Source: Pisolithus tinctorius
Lineage: Eukaryota; Basidiomycota; Agaricomycetes; Boletales; Pisolithaceae
Assembly (NCBI GenBank): GCA_024663395.1
Contig: JANFAH010000028.1
Location: 496,001-560,000, forward strand
DNA length: 64,000 bases
Reading direction: 5' to 3'
The position numbers and the translations under genes are program-made. Position 1 is the stretch's first letter. Each line of letters begins with the position of its first letter. The notes beneath the pieces were generated by a model. The model was not told the DNA's origin, made no database searches, and saw only the letters and a list, made by a program, of their open reading frames with translations. Of the stretch, positions 12,901 to 22,436 are shown one piece after another.

Positions 12901-14913
12901 GGTGGATGCATGCTGACATGTTCACTCCCACCCTGTTGGACTGGGGTTCCTAGGATGTGAGTGGAGTCATGGCAGATGGTGGTGGATGCATGCTGACATG
13001 TTCACTCCCACCCTGTTGGACTGGGGTTCATAGGGAGTGAGTGGAGTCATGGCAGATGGTGGTGGATGCATGCTGACATGTTCACTCCCACCCTGTTGGA
13101 CTGGGGTTCATAGAGAGTGAGTGGAGTCATGGCAGATGGTGGTGGATGCATGCTGACATGTTCACTCCCACCCTGTTGGACTGGGGTTCATAGGATGTGA
13201 GTGGAGTCATGGCAGATGGTGGTGGATGCATGCTGACATGTTCACTCCCACCCTGTTGGACTGGGGTTCATAGGGAGTGAGTGGAGTCATGGCAGATGGT
13301 GGTGGATGCATGCTGACATGTTCACTCCCACCCTGTTGGACTGGGGTTCCTAGGATGTGAGTGGAGTCATGGCAGATGGTGGTGGATGCATGTTGACATG
13401 TTCACTTCCACCCTGTTGGACTGGGGTTCATAGGGAGTGAGTGGAGTCATGGCAGATGGTGGTGGATGCATGCTGACATGTTCACTCCCACCCTGTTGGA
13501 CTGGGGTTCATAGAGAGTGAGTGGAGTCATGGCAGATGGTGGTGGATGCATGCTGACATGTTCACTCCCACCCTGTTGGACTGGGGTTCATAGGATGTGA
13601 GTGGAGTCATGGCAGATGGTGGTGGATGCATGCTGACATGTTCACTCCCACCCTGTTGGACTGGGGTTCCTAGGATGTGAGTGGAGTCATGGCAGATGGT
13701 GGTGGATGCATGCTGACAGTTCACTCCCACCCTTTTGGACTGGGGTTCATAGTATGTGAGTGGAGTCATGGCAGATGGTGGTGGATGCATGCTGACTACA
13801 TTTGACACTGCTTTGCTTGACTTGCATGCATAGAATGTGAGTGGACAGATGAAACATGCTGGCCCTGTATGGTTGCTGAATGTGATTTTCTCTCCTACCC
13901 CACTGCATTTGCATTCATAGGATGTGAGTGATGTTGTCTCAGCATCTGCTAGAGGACAATATATATTCACAATCATCACCATTTCACTTTTGGCCTATGG
14001 ATCTTAGAGAGTGAGTCTCATGGAAATTGCCCATTTGGTGTGCTTTTAACAAGGTCTTCTCATCAAATAGATGGTGAGCCTGATCAGTGCATGTATCTCT
14101 ACAATATTACTGAGACATTGTGTTAGGATGTCAGTACAATCTTCCCATGGAGTATGCCCTTTGCTTATTTCTTCTCTTGCATCTCTCTCAGCATGTTAGT
14201 TGTCATAACTCTTCTAAAATCCTGACAAATTTTAACCCATTTCCAGAATGTATGGTTTTGTTCCACATCCCACACTCATTCATTGCCCATATGTTTTACA
14301 GTTGGTTTGTCACTCTTTTTCCTACTTTAACATTGGTTCCTCTTTTACTCTTGATGTCTTTTCAGGTGGTATGTTCCAATTCCCTTTTCCCCCCTAGCTG
14401 TCTATGATGTGTTGAATTGGTTGGTCATAGCAATTCATCAAACATGACAACCATACCATCTCCATCCCTATATTGTCTTTGTCAAGTCAGCCTTCCCTAA
14501 TGACACTTGCAGAACATGGCATTGGTAAATTATCTCTTTTGGTGCTGCTTGAATCTGAAGCTCCTAATTACAGGTTGTGTAATTGTCTTTGAATGCTTAT
14601 TTTTCCAGTTGCAGGTCAAGGATGGTGCTAATTCCAGGAAGGATTTGCAGCAGGCTCTGACAGAGACTGTCAGAAAATATCAGAAATCAGGTGTCCAAAA
14701 TATTGTTATTGCACACATTGCAGCAGCCTTCCAGCAGCATGGTGAAAGTTTGGATGATTTATGCCCCATGCTTGTGGGCATAGCACAGGAAAACCAGATG
14801 TGTAAGACATATTCTTTACCACAATGATGGAAGTCCTATTTATACTGTCTACAGCAAAGAAATTCCTGAAATGAAAAAGACAATTTCAGCTCTTATGCAT
14901 TTCACTGTTCTTG
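9975..14913 (+). CDS. P-loop GTPase (mushroom-type G domain protein) with giant intron/micro-exon region
   Basis: Start ATG 9975 (cgccATGgcg). Coding exons: 9975-10274, 10326-10358, 10409-10581, 10645-10727, 10784-10987, 11038-11176, 11222-11306, then the micro-exon region, then 14513-14524, 14609-14799 and 14855-14913. G-domain motifs: Walker A GRANAGKTT (about residue 75), switch region RGYHNIEDELVF, Walker B/DxxG-like FHDSCGFEAGS, and TKAD as the G4 motif. The helical part after WFPF resumes at 14609 with LQQALTETVRKYQKSG, which looks like the C-terminal helical region of the same fungal family. Exon 11222-11306 ends in phase 0 and exon 14609 starts in phase 0, so a chain of 3-nt exons between them keeps frame. 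CpG is normal up to about 10500 and nearly absent after it. The true 3' end beyond 14913 is not resolved. Confidence 0.65.
11435..14368 (+). repeat. Array of candidate 3-nt micro-exons separated by introns (80-bp minisatellite core)
   Basis: From 11438 to about 13756 an 80-bp unit is tandemly repeated 29 times. Each unit starts GTGAGT (5' splice site), has CTGAC near position 38-42 (branch-point consensus), ends CATAG or CCTAG (3' splice site), then three bases, then the next GTGAGT. The triplets, in order from 11515, are GGA x11, TTT x4, TAT x5, AGA x4 and GAT x5 in mixed order; none is a stop. Outside the tandem core the same AG-NNN-GT pattern continues in non-repetitive sequence: AAT 11435, AAT 13834, GAT 13921, AGA 14008, ATG 14071, GAT 14127, AAT 14247, GTG 14366, with intron-sized gaps of 53-144 nt. 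The repeat structure is certain; splicing of each triplet is inference. Confidence 0.6.
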
Positions 14914-15632
14914 GTAAGTCCCTTGGTTTCCACCTGCTAGCCAGTATGATGATTTGACTTACAGTATCTCAATGCCTACCAGTGTCTTTTTTGAAATCCC
15001 CTATTGCTTTGGAGAATCCTGTGAAATTTGGAATCTGCTTGTTATTGTGTACATTCATGTCCCCTTGTATAGTCCTGTGCAACCTTCAAATTTGAGACCT
15101 GATTTCTTGCCATCAGAAGTTGGGAATTCATGCTGCCTTTGTATAACCCCATATACATTGCTGGAATATGGCAATTTATATGACAATCTCCAAGGTCCCA
15201 TATACATCCAAACTGCCACCACAATGTCACATTTCTCACAAATGTGTCCAGTGGTATTAACCACTGAATCTCAAAATGTCCATGTGTATACTGTTGCAAG
15301 TGGATATTTTCACCATTTATGGAGTTATTATTCTGAGATGTTTTCAGCAAACCCACTGTTGATAAAGCCAGAAGGCCAATAAAGTCTATGCATGGTCACA
15401 AATAGGAGTAGCATGTTGGGGTATGGGACTATTGCTTATGATCAATTTGTATGGCATGTTCAATATCCAATCTCCACTGCAACACCTAGCATAAGGTTTT
15501 GGTGTGTTATCTCAAGTTTACATGTGTGAAGTGTACTACATATATGGTACTCACATTCTTGTAAGACACACAGGTAGAACTTATTTACAATATTTTCTGA
15601 GCCTTGCATACATAAAGCATTGTGTGCACTGA
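14914..15632. other. CpG-free stretch downstream of the GTPase gene, no gene recognised
   Basis: Begins with a GTAAGT donor at 14914. A possible continuation after the acceptor at about 14965 gives a hydrophobic 44-residue tail, but this is weak. Overlapping long frames at 14954-15382 (plus) and 15042-15356 (minus) have no recognisable domain and are likely a by-product of CpG loss. Confidence 0.35.
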
Positions 15633-16103
15633 ATGCTCCAACCCCAAGATGACTACTTGTTCAGGAGGAAATTCTTGCAGGGACTACTACACTCAATAAT
15701 TAAGAGTATCTTTGATGCTTGCAGAATATCAGCTGAGCACTCAAAAATCCAGGAGATTCTTGAAGAGGTTATGCTGCATGGAAATGATGCAGAAGACCAT
15801 AAGCATGCATATGAGAATGAGCCATGTGGACTTTGGAGGGAAATCTCCCAGGGATGAAGTGGTTCACACCCACACAGCAATAGGAGTGATCAACACTCTT
15901 CATCTAATGAAAACTTTAAATACATAAAGAAAGGGGATACCATTTATTGAGGAAAGTTAAATCTTTCAATGAAGAGCAACAGATTCCTGAGGAAGGATGG
16001 TGTGGACCATTAATCTTGTCAATGAGAACAGGATCACTTGAATGGTAAGTGGAAACAACCCCAGAGGTTCCTAGCAGGTATCACTTGCTTCAATTGCAAC
16101 AGG
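15633..16103 (+). pseudogene. Retrotransposon gag relic
   Basis: Frame 15633-15857 reads QPQDDYLFRRKFLQGLLHSI ... ISAEHSKIQEILEEV, similar to the capsid-region helix of mushroom Ty3-type gag proteins as I recall them. A further frame near 16078 has CFNCNRE, a possible broken CCHC knuckle. No LTR, protease or polymerase is attached, and frames are interrupted between the two pieces. I read it as a decayed gag fragment; a host origin cannot be excluded. Confidence 0.35.
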
Positions 16104-16560
16104 GAGATTCTCCCACCCACTCTGGGGATTCTCCGAGGAATGCTGGGAAATCTCCAGGCAATGTTAGGGGATCTCCAACTCACTCTGGGGAATCTCCAAG
16201 GAATGCTGGGGATTCTCCCACCCACTCTGGGGATTCCCCAAGGGATGCTGGGGAATCTCCAGGCAATGTTGGGGAATCTCCAACCCACTCTGGGGATTCT
16301 CCAGGCCATGCTGGTGATTCTTCCACCCACTCTGGGTATTCTCCAAGGAATGCTGGGGATTCTCCAACCCACTCTGAGGATTCTCCAAGGAATGCTGGGG
16401 ATTCTCCCACCCACTCTGGGGATTCTCCAGGCAATGTTGGGCATTCTCCAACCCACTCTGGGGAATCTCCAGGCAATGCTGCAGTTTCTCCAGGCAATGC
16501 TGGGGAATCTCCAATCCACTCTGGGGAATCTCCAAGGAATGATGGAGGTTCTCCAGCCAC
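16104..16560 (+). repeat. 21-bp-period minisatellite, open in most frames
   Basis: Roughly 21 units alternating forms of CCCACTCTGGGGATTCTCC and AGGAATGCTGGGGATTCTCC. In one plus frame (ORF 16049-16588) it encodes a seven-residue Ser-Pro repeat of the type SPTHSGD / SPRNAGD. Another plus frame and three minus frames are also open, so openness alone does not prove coding. It directly follows the gag relic. Only one CpG was seen in it (about 16134). Confidence 0.8.
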
Positions 16561-16609
16561 TCTGTTATGTCTTGGGGATAGACACTGATGTATCTTTGTG
16601 TTACACTGG

Positions 16610-17580
16610 TCAGATGCTGTAACTCCCTCTTTCCTCTAGATTGTTTGAGCTTGCACTAACTTCCATTTCATCCCAAATGTGCAATATGGTGCCACCCTGG
16701 AGGATAATGCATGTGTCACTTCTTTGCATGTCAGTGGGCTGCAGAAAGTTGTGAAGAGGGGTGGGAGTGGGGGTGCTGTGCACAGTGTCAGGACCACCAG
16801 AGTGCTTTGAGCCTGCTGCCACTGGTTGTGACTGCACCAAGAGCATGGGGACAATATTTTCATCTAACACTGGCTGCATCCAAATGACTCTGTGTCCACT
16901 AGGGCTAACACCTGTGGTCAATGCAAGGGGGTTGATATTTGCATGAGTGGTCCAAATTCAGTGACAGGTGGGAAAGAATTTCCACTGCTTTGTAAGACTC
17001 TCTAACAATTTGTATATATTCTTCTGTGAAAAAAAAATCAACAAATAATCACTCACCCAAAACATTGCAGGCTAACTCTGGAGTATTCCCATCAGGGCCC
17101 TTGGCAGGGATGTAAAACTCCATGAAGACATCAGGGTTCTCCTCAGTGTCAGGATCTTCCCCATCCTTGACTTCACCACCAGTCTGCTTGAGCTTGGCAG
17201 CAAGCTTGACATAGCAGTCCTTCAATCTAGTGGAAATCAAGTCAGCAAGACACAGCCATTTGTGAAAATATTCACCACTCAATCTTCTTGATATGATCAC
17301 CTGCAGTATACCAGAAGACATTGGCAACCTCTGGTATGGGAGTCTGTGCAATGGCCTGATAGACAGCAACCTTGTAGTCCCCAGTTTTTCTCTGCAGCTC
17401 AAGTTAGCTAGCCTCCCTCATATAAAAGATGCAATTACATCATTGGAATTTTCCTTGATACCAAAGAGAACCTTTAGATTGGCTGGCATCTCAATTTCAG
17501 AAACAAGTTGCCAAATTGTCTCTGTACTCCAAGATACAGCTGGAATTTGAGGGCCATCAGCTGTCTTTTGTCAAGGCATT
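16610..17580 (-). pseudogene. Broken spliced gene, family not identified
   Basis: Minus-strand reading from about 17580 gives EIEMPANLKVLFGIKE, then (to about 17302) TGDYKVAVYQAIAQTPIPEV ending at a GT, an intron of about 75 nt, then LKDCYVKLAAKLKQTGGEV ... FYIPAKGPDGNTPE, a further intron (donor at about 17055), then WKFFPTCH-stop-IWTTHANINPLALTTGV and a Pro/Ser-rich tail to 16610. The internal stop is TGA at 16958-16960, where CGA would give Arg. I vaguely recall this arrangement in repeated mushroom proteins but cannot name a function. Splice sites and the CGA-to-TGA reading are inferred. Confidence 0.45.
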
Positions 17581-17599
17581 TATAAAGAAGAACCAGCAA

Positions 17600-18409
17600 G
17601 GAGTAACTAGATTAGATATGTGGAATAAATGAGTGGTTTTCATGCTCTAGAATAGTAGTACTATTGCTCTCTAACATAGAAAAAAAGACTTCACACCATG
17701 ACTTCCTAATTAGGAAGATGGGTGAAGGCATAGGCAGCAGTGGAATAGGCCCCAACTTTGAGAAAACCTGTTTTTCCTCCAGCACCATGCCTGGGGACTC
17801 CAGGCTGGCCATTGATTTCCCCCAGCATAGCACTGATCATGAGTGTTTTGCATTTTTCTCATGCAATTGTCCACTTTCTGATAAGATAGGCATACTGCCA
17901 TGATTGCACAATCAGGGGCTACAACTTTCATTATGATGACATCACTCCATTATCACTCCCTGTAGTAGCAACACATACTAGTACCAGTTGTAGTAGTTTG
18001 TAGTGCTGCATAGTGTAGGCTATGCTACACTTTGGTAGTGTGCACTTTTGACTACAGTTGACTATGAAAAGTGTAGGGTCAAGTTGGAGCACAGAAGTCA
18101 CATGACAGAGGATCATGTGCATTGACCATGTGACTGATTACATGATGTCGCATGACATGATGTCCTCCAGATCACCATCACTGAAGTCATGTGACATGCA
18201 CCTGTCCCAGTCCTGTGATCTGGAGTCATGTGACAACTGGTCATGAAGTGGCCAGAGGGATCATCACATGCTGGCTAGTCATGTGACTGTGTGCCTTGGG
18301 TCACAACAGTGGTCAGTCATGTGATCCTAATGATCACATGTTGAGTCCAAACAGCAATCATGTGATGTCACATGACTCAACTCACAATTGTGGGCATGCT
18401 GTAGGAAAA
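17600..18409. other. CpG-poor spacer with a cluster of CATGTGA/TCACATG motifs
   Basis: No gene recognised. From about 18090 to 18380 the motif TCATGTGA or its complement TCACATGA occurs more than a dozen times, mostly as GTCATGTGAC-like near-palindromes. One CpG remains (about 18148). GTCACGTGAC palindromes (E-box core CACGTG) that lost the central CpG would give exactly these two forms. Confidence 0.6.
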
Positions 18410-18580
18410 GTCCAAGTTCTTGAAGGTAGTCCAAGACAAGAGACCTAGGAAGGAGACTCAGGCTTCAGTTAGGAGAAGTCTGTATTCACAGCTAACCTAG
18501 GAAGGAGACTACAGTAGTAAGTCAGTAAGGTAGCTATTAATTAACAAAGGAGAACAGTTACTCAGGCTTCAGTTAGAAGG

Positions 18581-19315
18581 TGTCATGACTGTGCATTCAT
18601 TATAAGTCCTTTCTCACTCCACACCCTCTTCTGCCAATCATTCACTCACTCCACACCAACTCTGCCCAGCTTCTGTCAGTTGTGAGCCATCTCTGCTCTG
18701 ACTGCTGGCAGACTTGTGTTGCTCCCCTACTGGACTGAGCAGACCGTTCTCTGAGGGGTCATGTGACTACCTTTGGACTTCTCCCTGACAGCATGCAGTC
18801 AGGAACTCTGCAGCATGCACACCACATGGTCCAGCACCTGGACTGTTTCCTTTTCTGGATGTTCTGTGTTACCCATTCATATGTCCTCTGTCTACCCTTC
18901 ATTCATTGTCTAGGAAGTTTTACTTGAAAATTTCTGGTTCTCCATATGCCAGCTCTGATTCCAGTTACTGTACCTCTGTAGTAGTATAAAAGCATGTATC
19001 ATACTCCGCCATTCCTCAGTACCAATATCAACTTAGTTCCTACTCCTTCTGTCTCCATCCTCTGTCTGTCAGAGTTACCTCTGACTCTCTCTGTCTGTAC
19101 TCTCCCTCTGAAATATGAGGGCTGAGATCGTGCAAGGGGGTAGTGCATGAGCTAAACCCGACACCCTCACTCTGCTCTGCCTCTGCTTCAGTGGACTTCA
19201 TTCCTGCCACCACTCTGCCAGTTGGAGTTCTGTTCTTCATGTCAGATTTGCTTCTGAACCACTCTCTAGACCTTCTGTAGTATCAGAGTTGGTTGGAGTA
19301 GGCCCAGACTTGACA
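18581..19315 (+). mobile_element. Solo LTR of chromovirus family A (old copy)
   Basis: Reverse-complement relative of the 714-bp LTRs at 34323 and 41711. It begins TGTCATGACTGTG and ends CAGACTTGACA. A 5-bp target-site duplication GAAGG flanks it (18576-18580 and 19316-19320). TATA box (GTATAAAAGC, about 18983) and putative transcript start (AGTACCAATAT) are still recognisable. Most differences from the young LTR are CG to TG or CA, for example CTCCACACC for CTCCGCACC. Formation by LTR-LTR recombination is the usual explanation. Confidence 0.9.
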
Positions 19316-19809
19316 GAAGGAGTCTGAGGTACACCTAAAGGAAAAACAAACATCCTAAGTGCGAAGATTTATTATGTAAGCTTGTATGATGTAAGCAAAA
19401 GTCAGGTAAAGGGGAAAAACACTTCAACACAAGTAGCTGTATAATACAAGCTAGATGGCTTAGGTAACAACAATAAAGTGAAGGGAATGAATTGCTCAAC
19501 CCAAGGGATTCTGGACTGTTGAGACTAGAAGGTGGGACCCAGCACTTTGTAGCAGTAGTGATTTGTGACATGCATGGTGTGGTCTGCAGAGTAGTACTGG
19601 TGATGAGAGTGGTGCAAGTGGTATACATAGTTCATGTGCAGCAGTATGTGAGACTTGTGGTGTAGATGAAGTGAAAAAGAAACTCATAGTGACCTTCTGA
19701 GGGCCAAAAGGTACCATTCTGTACCTAAGTACAGTGCTTTATAGTCCAGGCAAACCTGGAACCTAAGTAAGACAGGGTACAAGTAAAGGAAAGCTGTGTG
19801 ACAGTGCAT

Positions 19810-20515
19810 TGTCATACACCAAAGGTGTTGTGGACATGGTTACAGCTGACTCTGCCTAACTTGTCAACAAATTGTGCACCATGCCATGCATATGAAGACT
19901 AAAGCCCTCATGCATAGAAAGACTGCTGGACATGAGCAGTCATCCTTCACACAAGAACAAGTCACCAATGCTAAAGAAAAAAGAGGAAGTGAGTTAAGCA
20001 TGCATTAAAAGTTTTTAGTGCCCATGTATGGCATTCCAGTTTTTGTTGTATCTCCACCATTTCCAAAGATATTGACTCTGTTATCACACTTGCTTAAAGT
20101 GCTCAGCCATGCCATCCTGCCTTTTGGTTTTGGAAAGGATCCTCACAACCTATGCATTTCTACAGCACTCCAACCTTCAGACACTCATTTTGCTAAGTCC
20201 ATCAGATATGGCCACCTCTTTGTCAATCATCTCACTTCTCATTTGCCATGTGTAACTTGTCATTGACTTGCACTAGGAGTCCTTTCAGCTGAATACCTTT
20301 GCTACATTCAGCATCCCCCATCAAGTCATCACTCACTCAACTGCTCTTGTGTAACTCATTGTTGACTTGCACCAGGAGCACCTGCCATTGAAATTTCCCC
20401 ACTCTAGATTTTTCTGCACTCCAGGTTCTGTGGAGGCAAACCACCACTTGCTCATTATCTGTCTTTGGTGATGGATTTGGTTGGTTTATACTGCCTTTCC
20501 ACACTTCAACTCACA
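19810..20515 (+). mobile_element. LTR-like element B, copy 1 (internally deleted)
   Basis: Starts TGTCATACACC, ends CAACTCACA, flanked by an exact 4-bp duplication GCAT (19806-19809 and 20516-20519). It sits inside the LTR of element C copy 1; the C LTRs at 33381 and 52605 show the uninterrupted site. It shares both ends with B2 and B3 but lacks about 1 kb of their middle. No coding region. Confidence 0.88.
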
Positions 20516-21060
20516 GCATACACACAAGACAGGCCAGAACAGGGGCCAAGGGTATACTACTAGTGTAAAGGGAACAGAGACCATGGTAGAAGAAAAGAGT
20601 CCAAAAGAAAGAATGCAACTGGAGTATGGTGGCCATGGGTATAGCAATGCACAAGAGGGAATGAGGGCATGGGAAGGTAGTGAGGTAGGCAGGAAGACGG
20701 CATGTGAGCAACAGTGGATGTGAGTGGTCCAGAAACATAATGATAGTGGTGGAACAGTTGATGATAAGGGCTTACACATCCAAGGAATGCAGATTCCTTA
20801 CACCTGCAGGGGACTTAGATGCTGACTGTCCCTGGTCAGCCATGTGGCATGGAGGACATAAATAACTTTGCCATGTGGTGATGGAGAAGGTGTGGTGCTG
20901 AGGAACATGGGAAGACCATTGAATGCCACATAAAGGCACATGGACTGATGACATAAGTGCCTCATGGCTGCTAAGTATATAGGTGTTAGTGTGTGGTTCA
21001 AACCTTCACATCAATTTGATTCTTCCCCCCCCCTCATCAATCATCTCTCTTACTTGTACC

Positions 21061-21249
21061 ATGTCTGTGAACCATGCCCCTTGCCTCCCCCAGCTTGTAT
21101 GTGCAGCTACCCCTGACCTGGTCAAAGTGGAGAAGGCCATTCTGAAGGTGAAATTTGCCACTGCCTCTGCAGCTCTGGTTGCTGAAGCCAAGTGTCTCCT
21201 GGATGACAAGGAGGAGCTGTGGGAGGAGAAGGTGATGTGGATGTGCTGA
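21061..21249 (+). pseudogene. First exon of the element-C antisense gene, truncated copy
   Basis: ATG at 21061 opens MSVNHAPCLPQLV and continues with KATASAAL-like Ala-rich helix and KCLLDDKEELWEEK to TGA at 21247-21249. It aligns with exon 1 of the antisense gene in the complete C element (43785-43987) and is cut at the TA of its intron donor by the fold-back element. The upstream TATA-like GTATATAGG lies near 20977. Non-functional fragment. Confidence 0.6.
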
Positions 21250-21266
21250 TGGGGTCAAAAACAGTA

Positions 21267-22436
21267 CAGTGAGGGACAAAAGCATTGCAATGTTTGTGAG
21301 GTGTGAGTTGTTGCTGATGTAGCTTGGGCTATTCTACACAGACAATCATGACACCTATACCATTGGAAAGGGGTGCCTCTAAGCTTTCCAGAGCACTAAG
21401 GTTCAGTCAAAACAAAGCAATACATGCTGAGATACACCCTATTCTTTCTGACAAGTGCATTGCAATGCTTTTGTCCCTGACTGGTGAAATTGTGAAATGT
21501 GACCTTTTGATGGGATTGAGGGCATGGAGGATGGGAAAAAATGATTACATAATAAACCACATGATCATCCAGATGATTTGTCAGCATGTAAACAATGACA
21601 AACATTGGACTTGTACCATTAATCCTCCCTCTTTTACCACAACTCATGAAATCATCTCTCTAGCTCACATGGTCATTTTCTCAAGGAATTCTTATCAAAT
21701 GCTGGTGGCCACCACAGTGCCATCAGTATAACATGCTCTCAGAACCATCAGTCCCTTAAAAAACCTGCTGTCAGTCATTTCCAGAAATGCATTGGTTGAG
21801 AGGGGACTGGTTTGTACATCATGTTCTGAAGTGCCAGATTGACCTCCACAACATTTTCAGCCTTCCAAATACTGATTAGTCCCAGAACACATCAGGCATG
21901 GGGGGGGGGGAAACAGTCCAAGAAATGACTGACAGCAGGTTTTTTAAGGGACTGATGGTTCTGAGAGCATGTTATACTGATGGCACTGTGGTGGCCACCA
22001 GCATTTGATAAGAATTCCTTGAGAAAATGACCATGTGAGCTAGAGAGATGATTTCATGAGTTGTGGTAAAAGAGGGAGGATTAATGGTACAAGTCCAATG
22101 TTTGTCATTGTTTACATGCTGACAAATCATCTGGATGATCATGTGGTTTATTATGTAATCATTTTTTCCCATCCTCCATGCCCTCAATCCCATCAAAAGG
22201 TCACATTTCACAATTTCACCAGTCAGGGACAAAAGCATTGCAATGCACTTGTCAGAAAGAATAGGGTGTATCTCAGCATGTATTGCTTTGTTTTGACTGA
22301 ACCTTAGTGCTCTGGAAAGCTTAGAGGCACCCCTTTCCAATGGTATAGGTGTCATGATTGTCTGTGTAGAATAGCCCAAGCTACATCAGCAACAACTCAC
22401 ACCTCACAAACATTGCAATGCTTTTGTCCCTCACTG
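21267..22436. mobile_element. Fold-back (MITE-like) transposon with TA target duplication
   Basis: Two inverted arms of 515 bp (21267-21781 and 21922-22436) flank a 140-bp centre. Termini are CAGTGAGGGACAAAAG, of Tc1/mariner style, with TA on both sides (21265-21266 and 22437-22438). The arms appear identical: the same 135-residue frame is read at 21324-21731 (plus) and 21972-22379 (minus). The centre carries a G10 run at 21901-21910. No transposase is present, so it is non-autonomous. Confidence 0.9.

Larger units (their letters stand above)
18410..21264 (-). mobile_element. LTR element C, truncated copy 1 (LTR plus part of the 3' internal region)
   Basis: From TGTAGGAAAAGTCC at 18410 to TTCCTTACA near 20803 this is an LTR related to those at 32994-33645 and 52224-52875, but with extra sequence near its start and with two insertions (solo LTR A, B1). 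From 20804 it continues into C internal DNA (compare 33646 onward), including the first exon of the antisense gene at 21061, and stops abruptly at the TA where the fold-back transposon begins. Orientation follows the complete copy, whose gag-pol is on the minus strand. Nearly CpG-free. Confidence 0.75.

Noticed and set aside
11438..13756. 80-bp tandem array considered as a CRISPR array or centromeric/telomeric satellite
   Set aside because: There are no unique spacers between repeats, the host is a fungus, and the unit is clearly intron-like with splice signals inside a gene.
13527..13982. 151-residue minus-strand frame with repeated HPPPSAMTPLTSYEPQ-type units
   Set aside because: It is the reverse reading of the 80-bp repeat; no start context or homology, and the plus-strand intron grammar explains the conservation.
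14574..14608. GTT at 14574-14576 as one more 3-nt micro-exon
   Set aside because: It would require a 32-nt intron (14577-14608), shorter than the other introns here; a single 84-nt intron 14525-14608 is simpler.
21324..22379. Identical 135-residue frames on both arms as a real gene
   Set aside because: They are mirror images in an inverted repeat, have no recognisable domain, and long frames are common in CpG-free DNA that lacks CGA-derived context.
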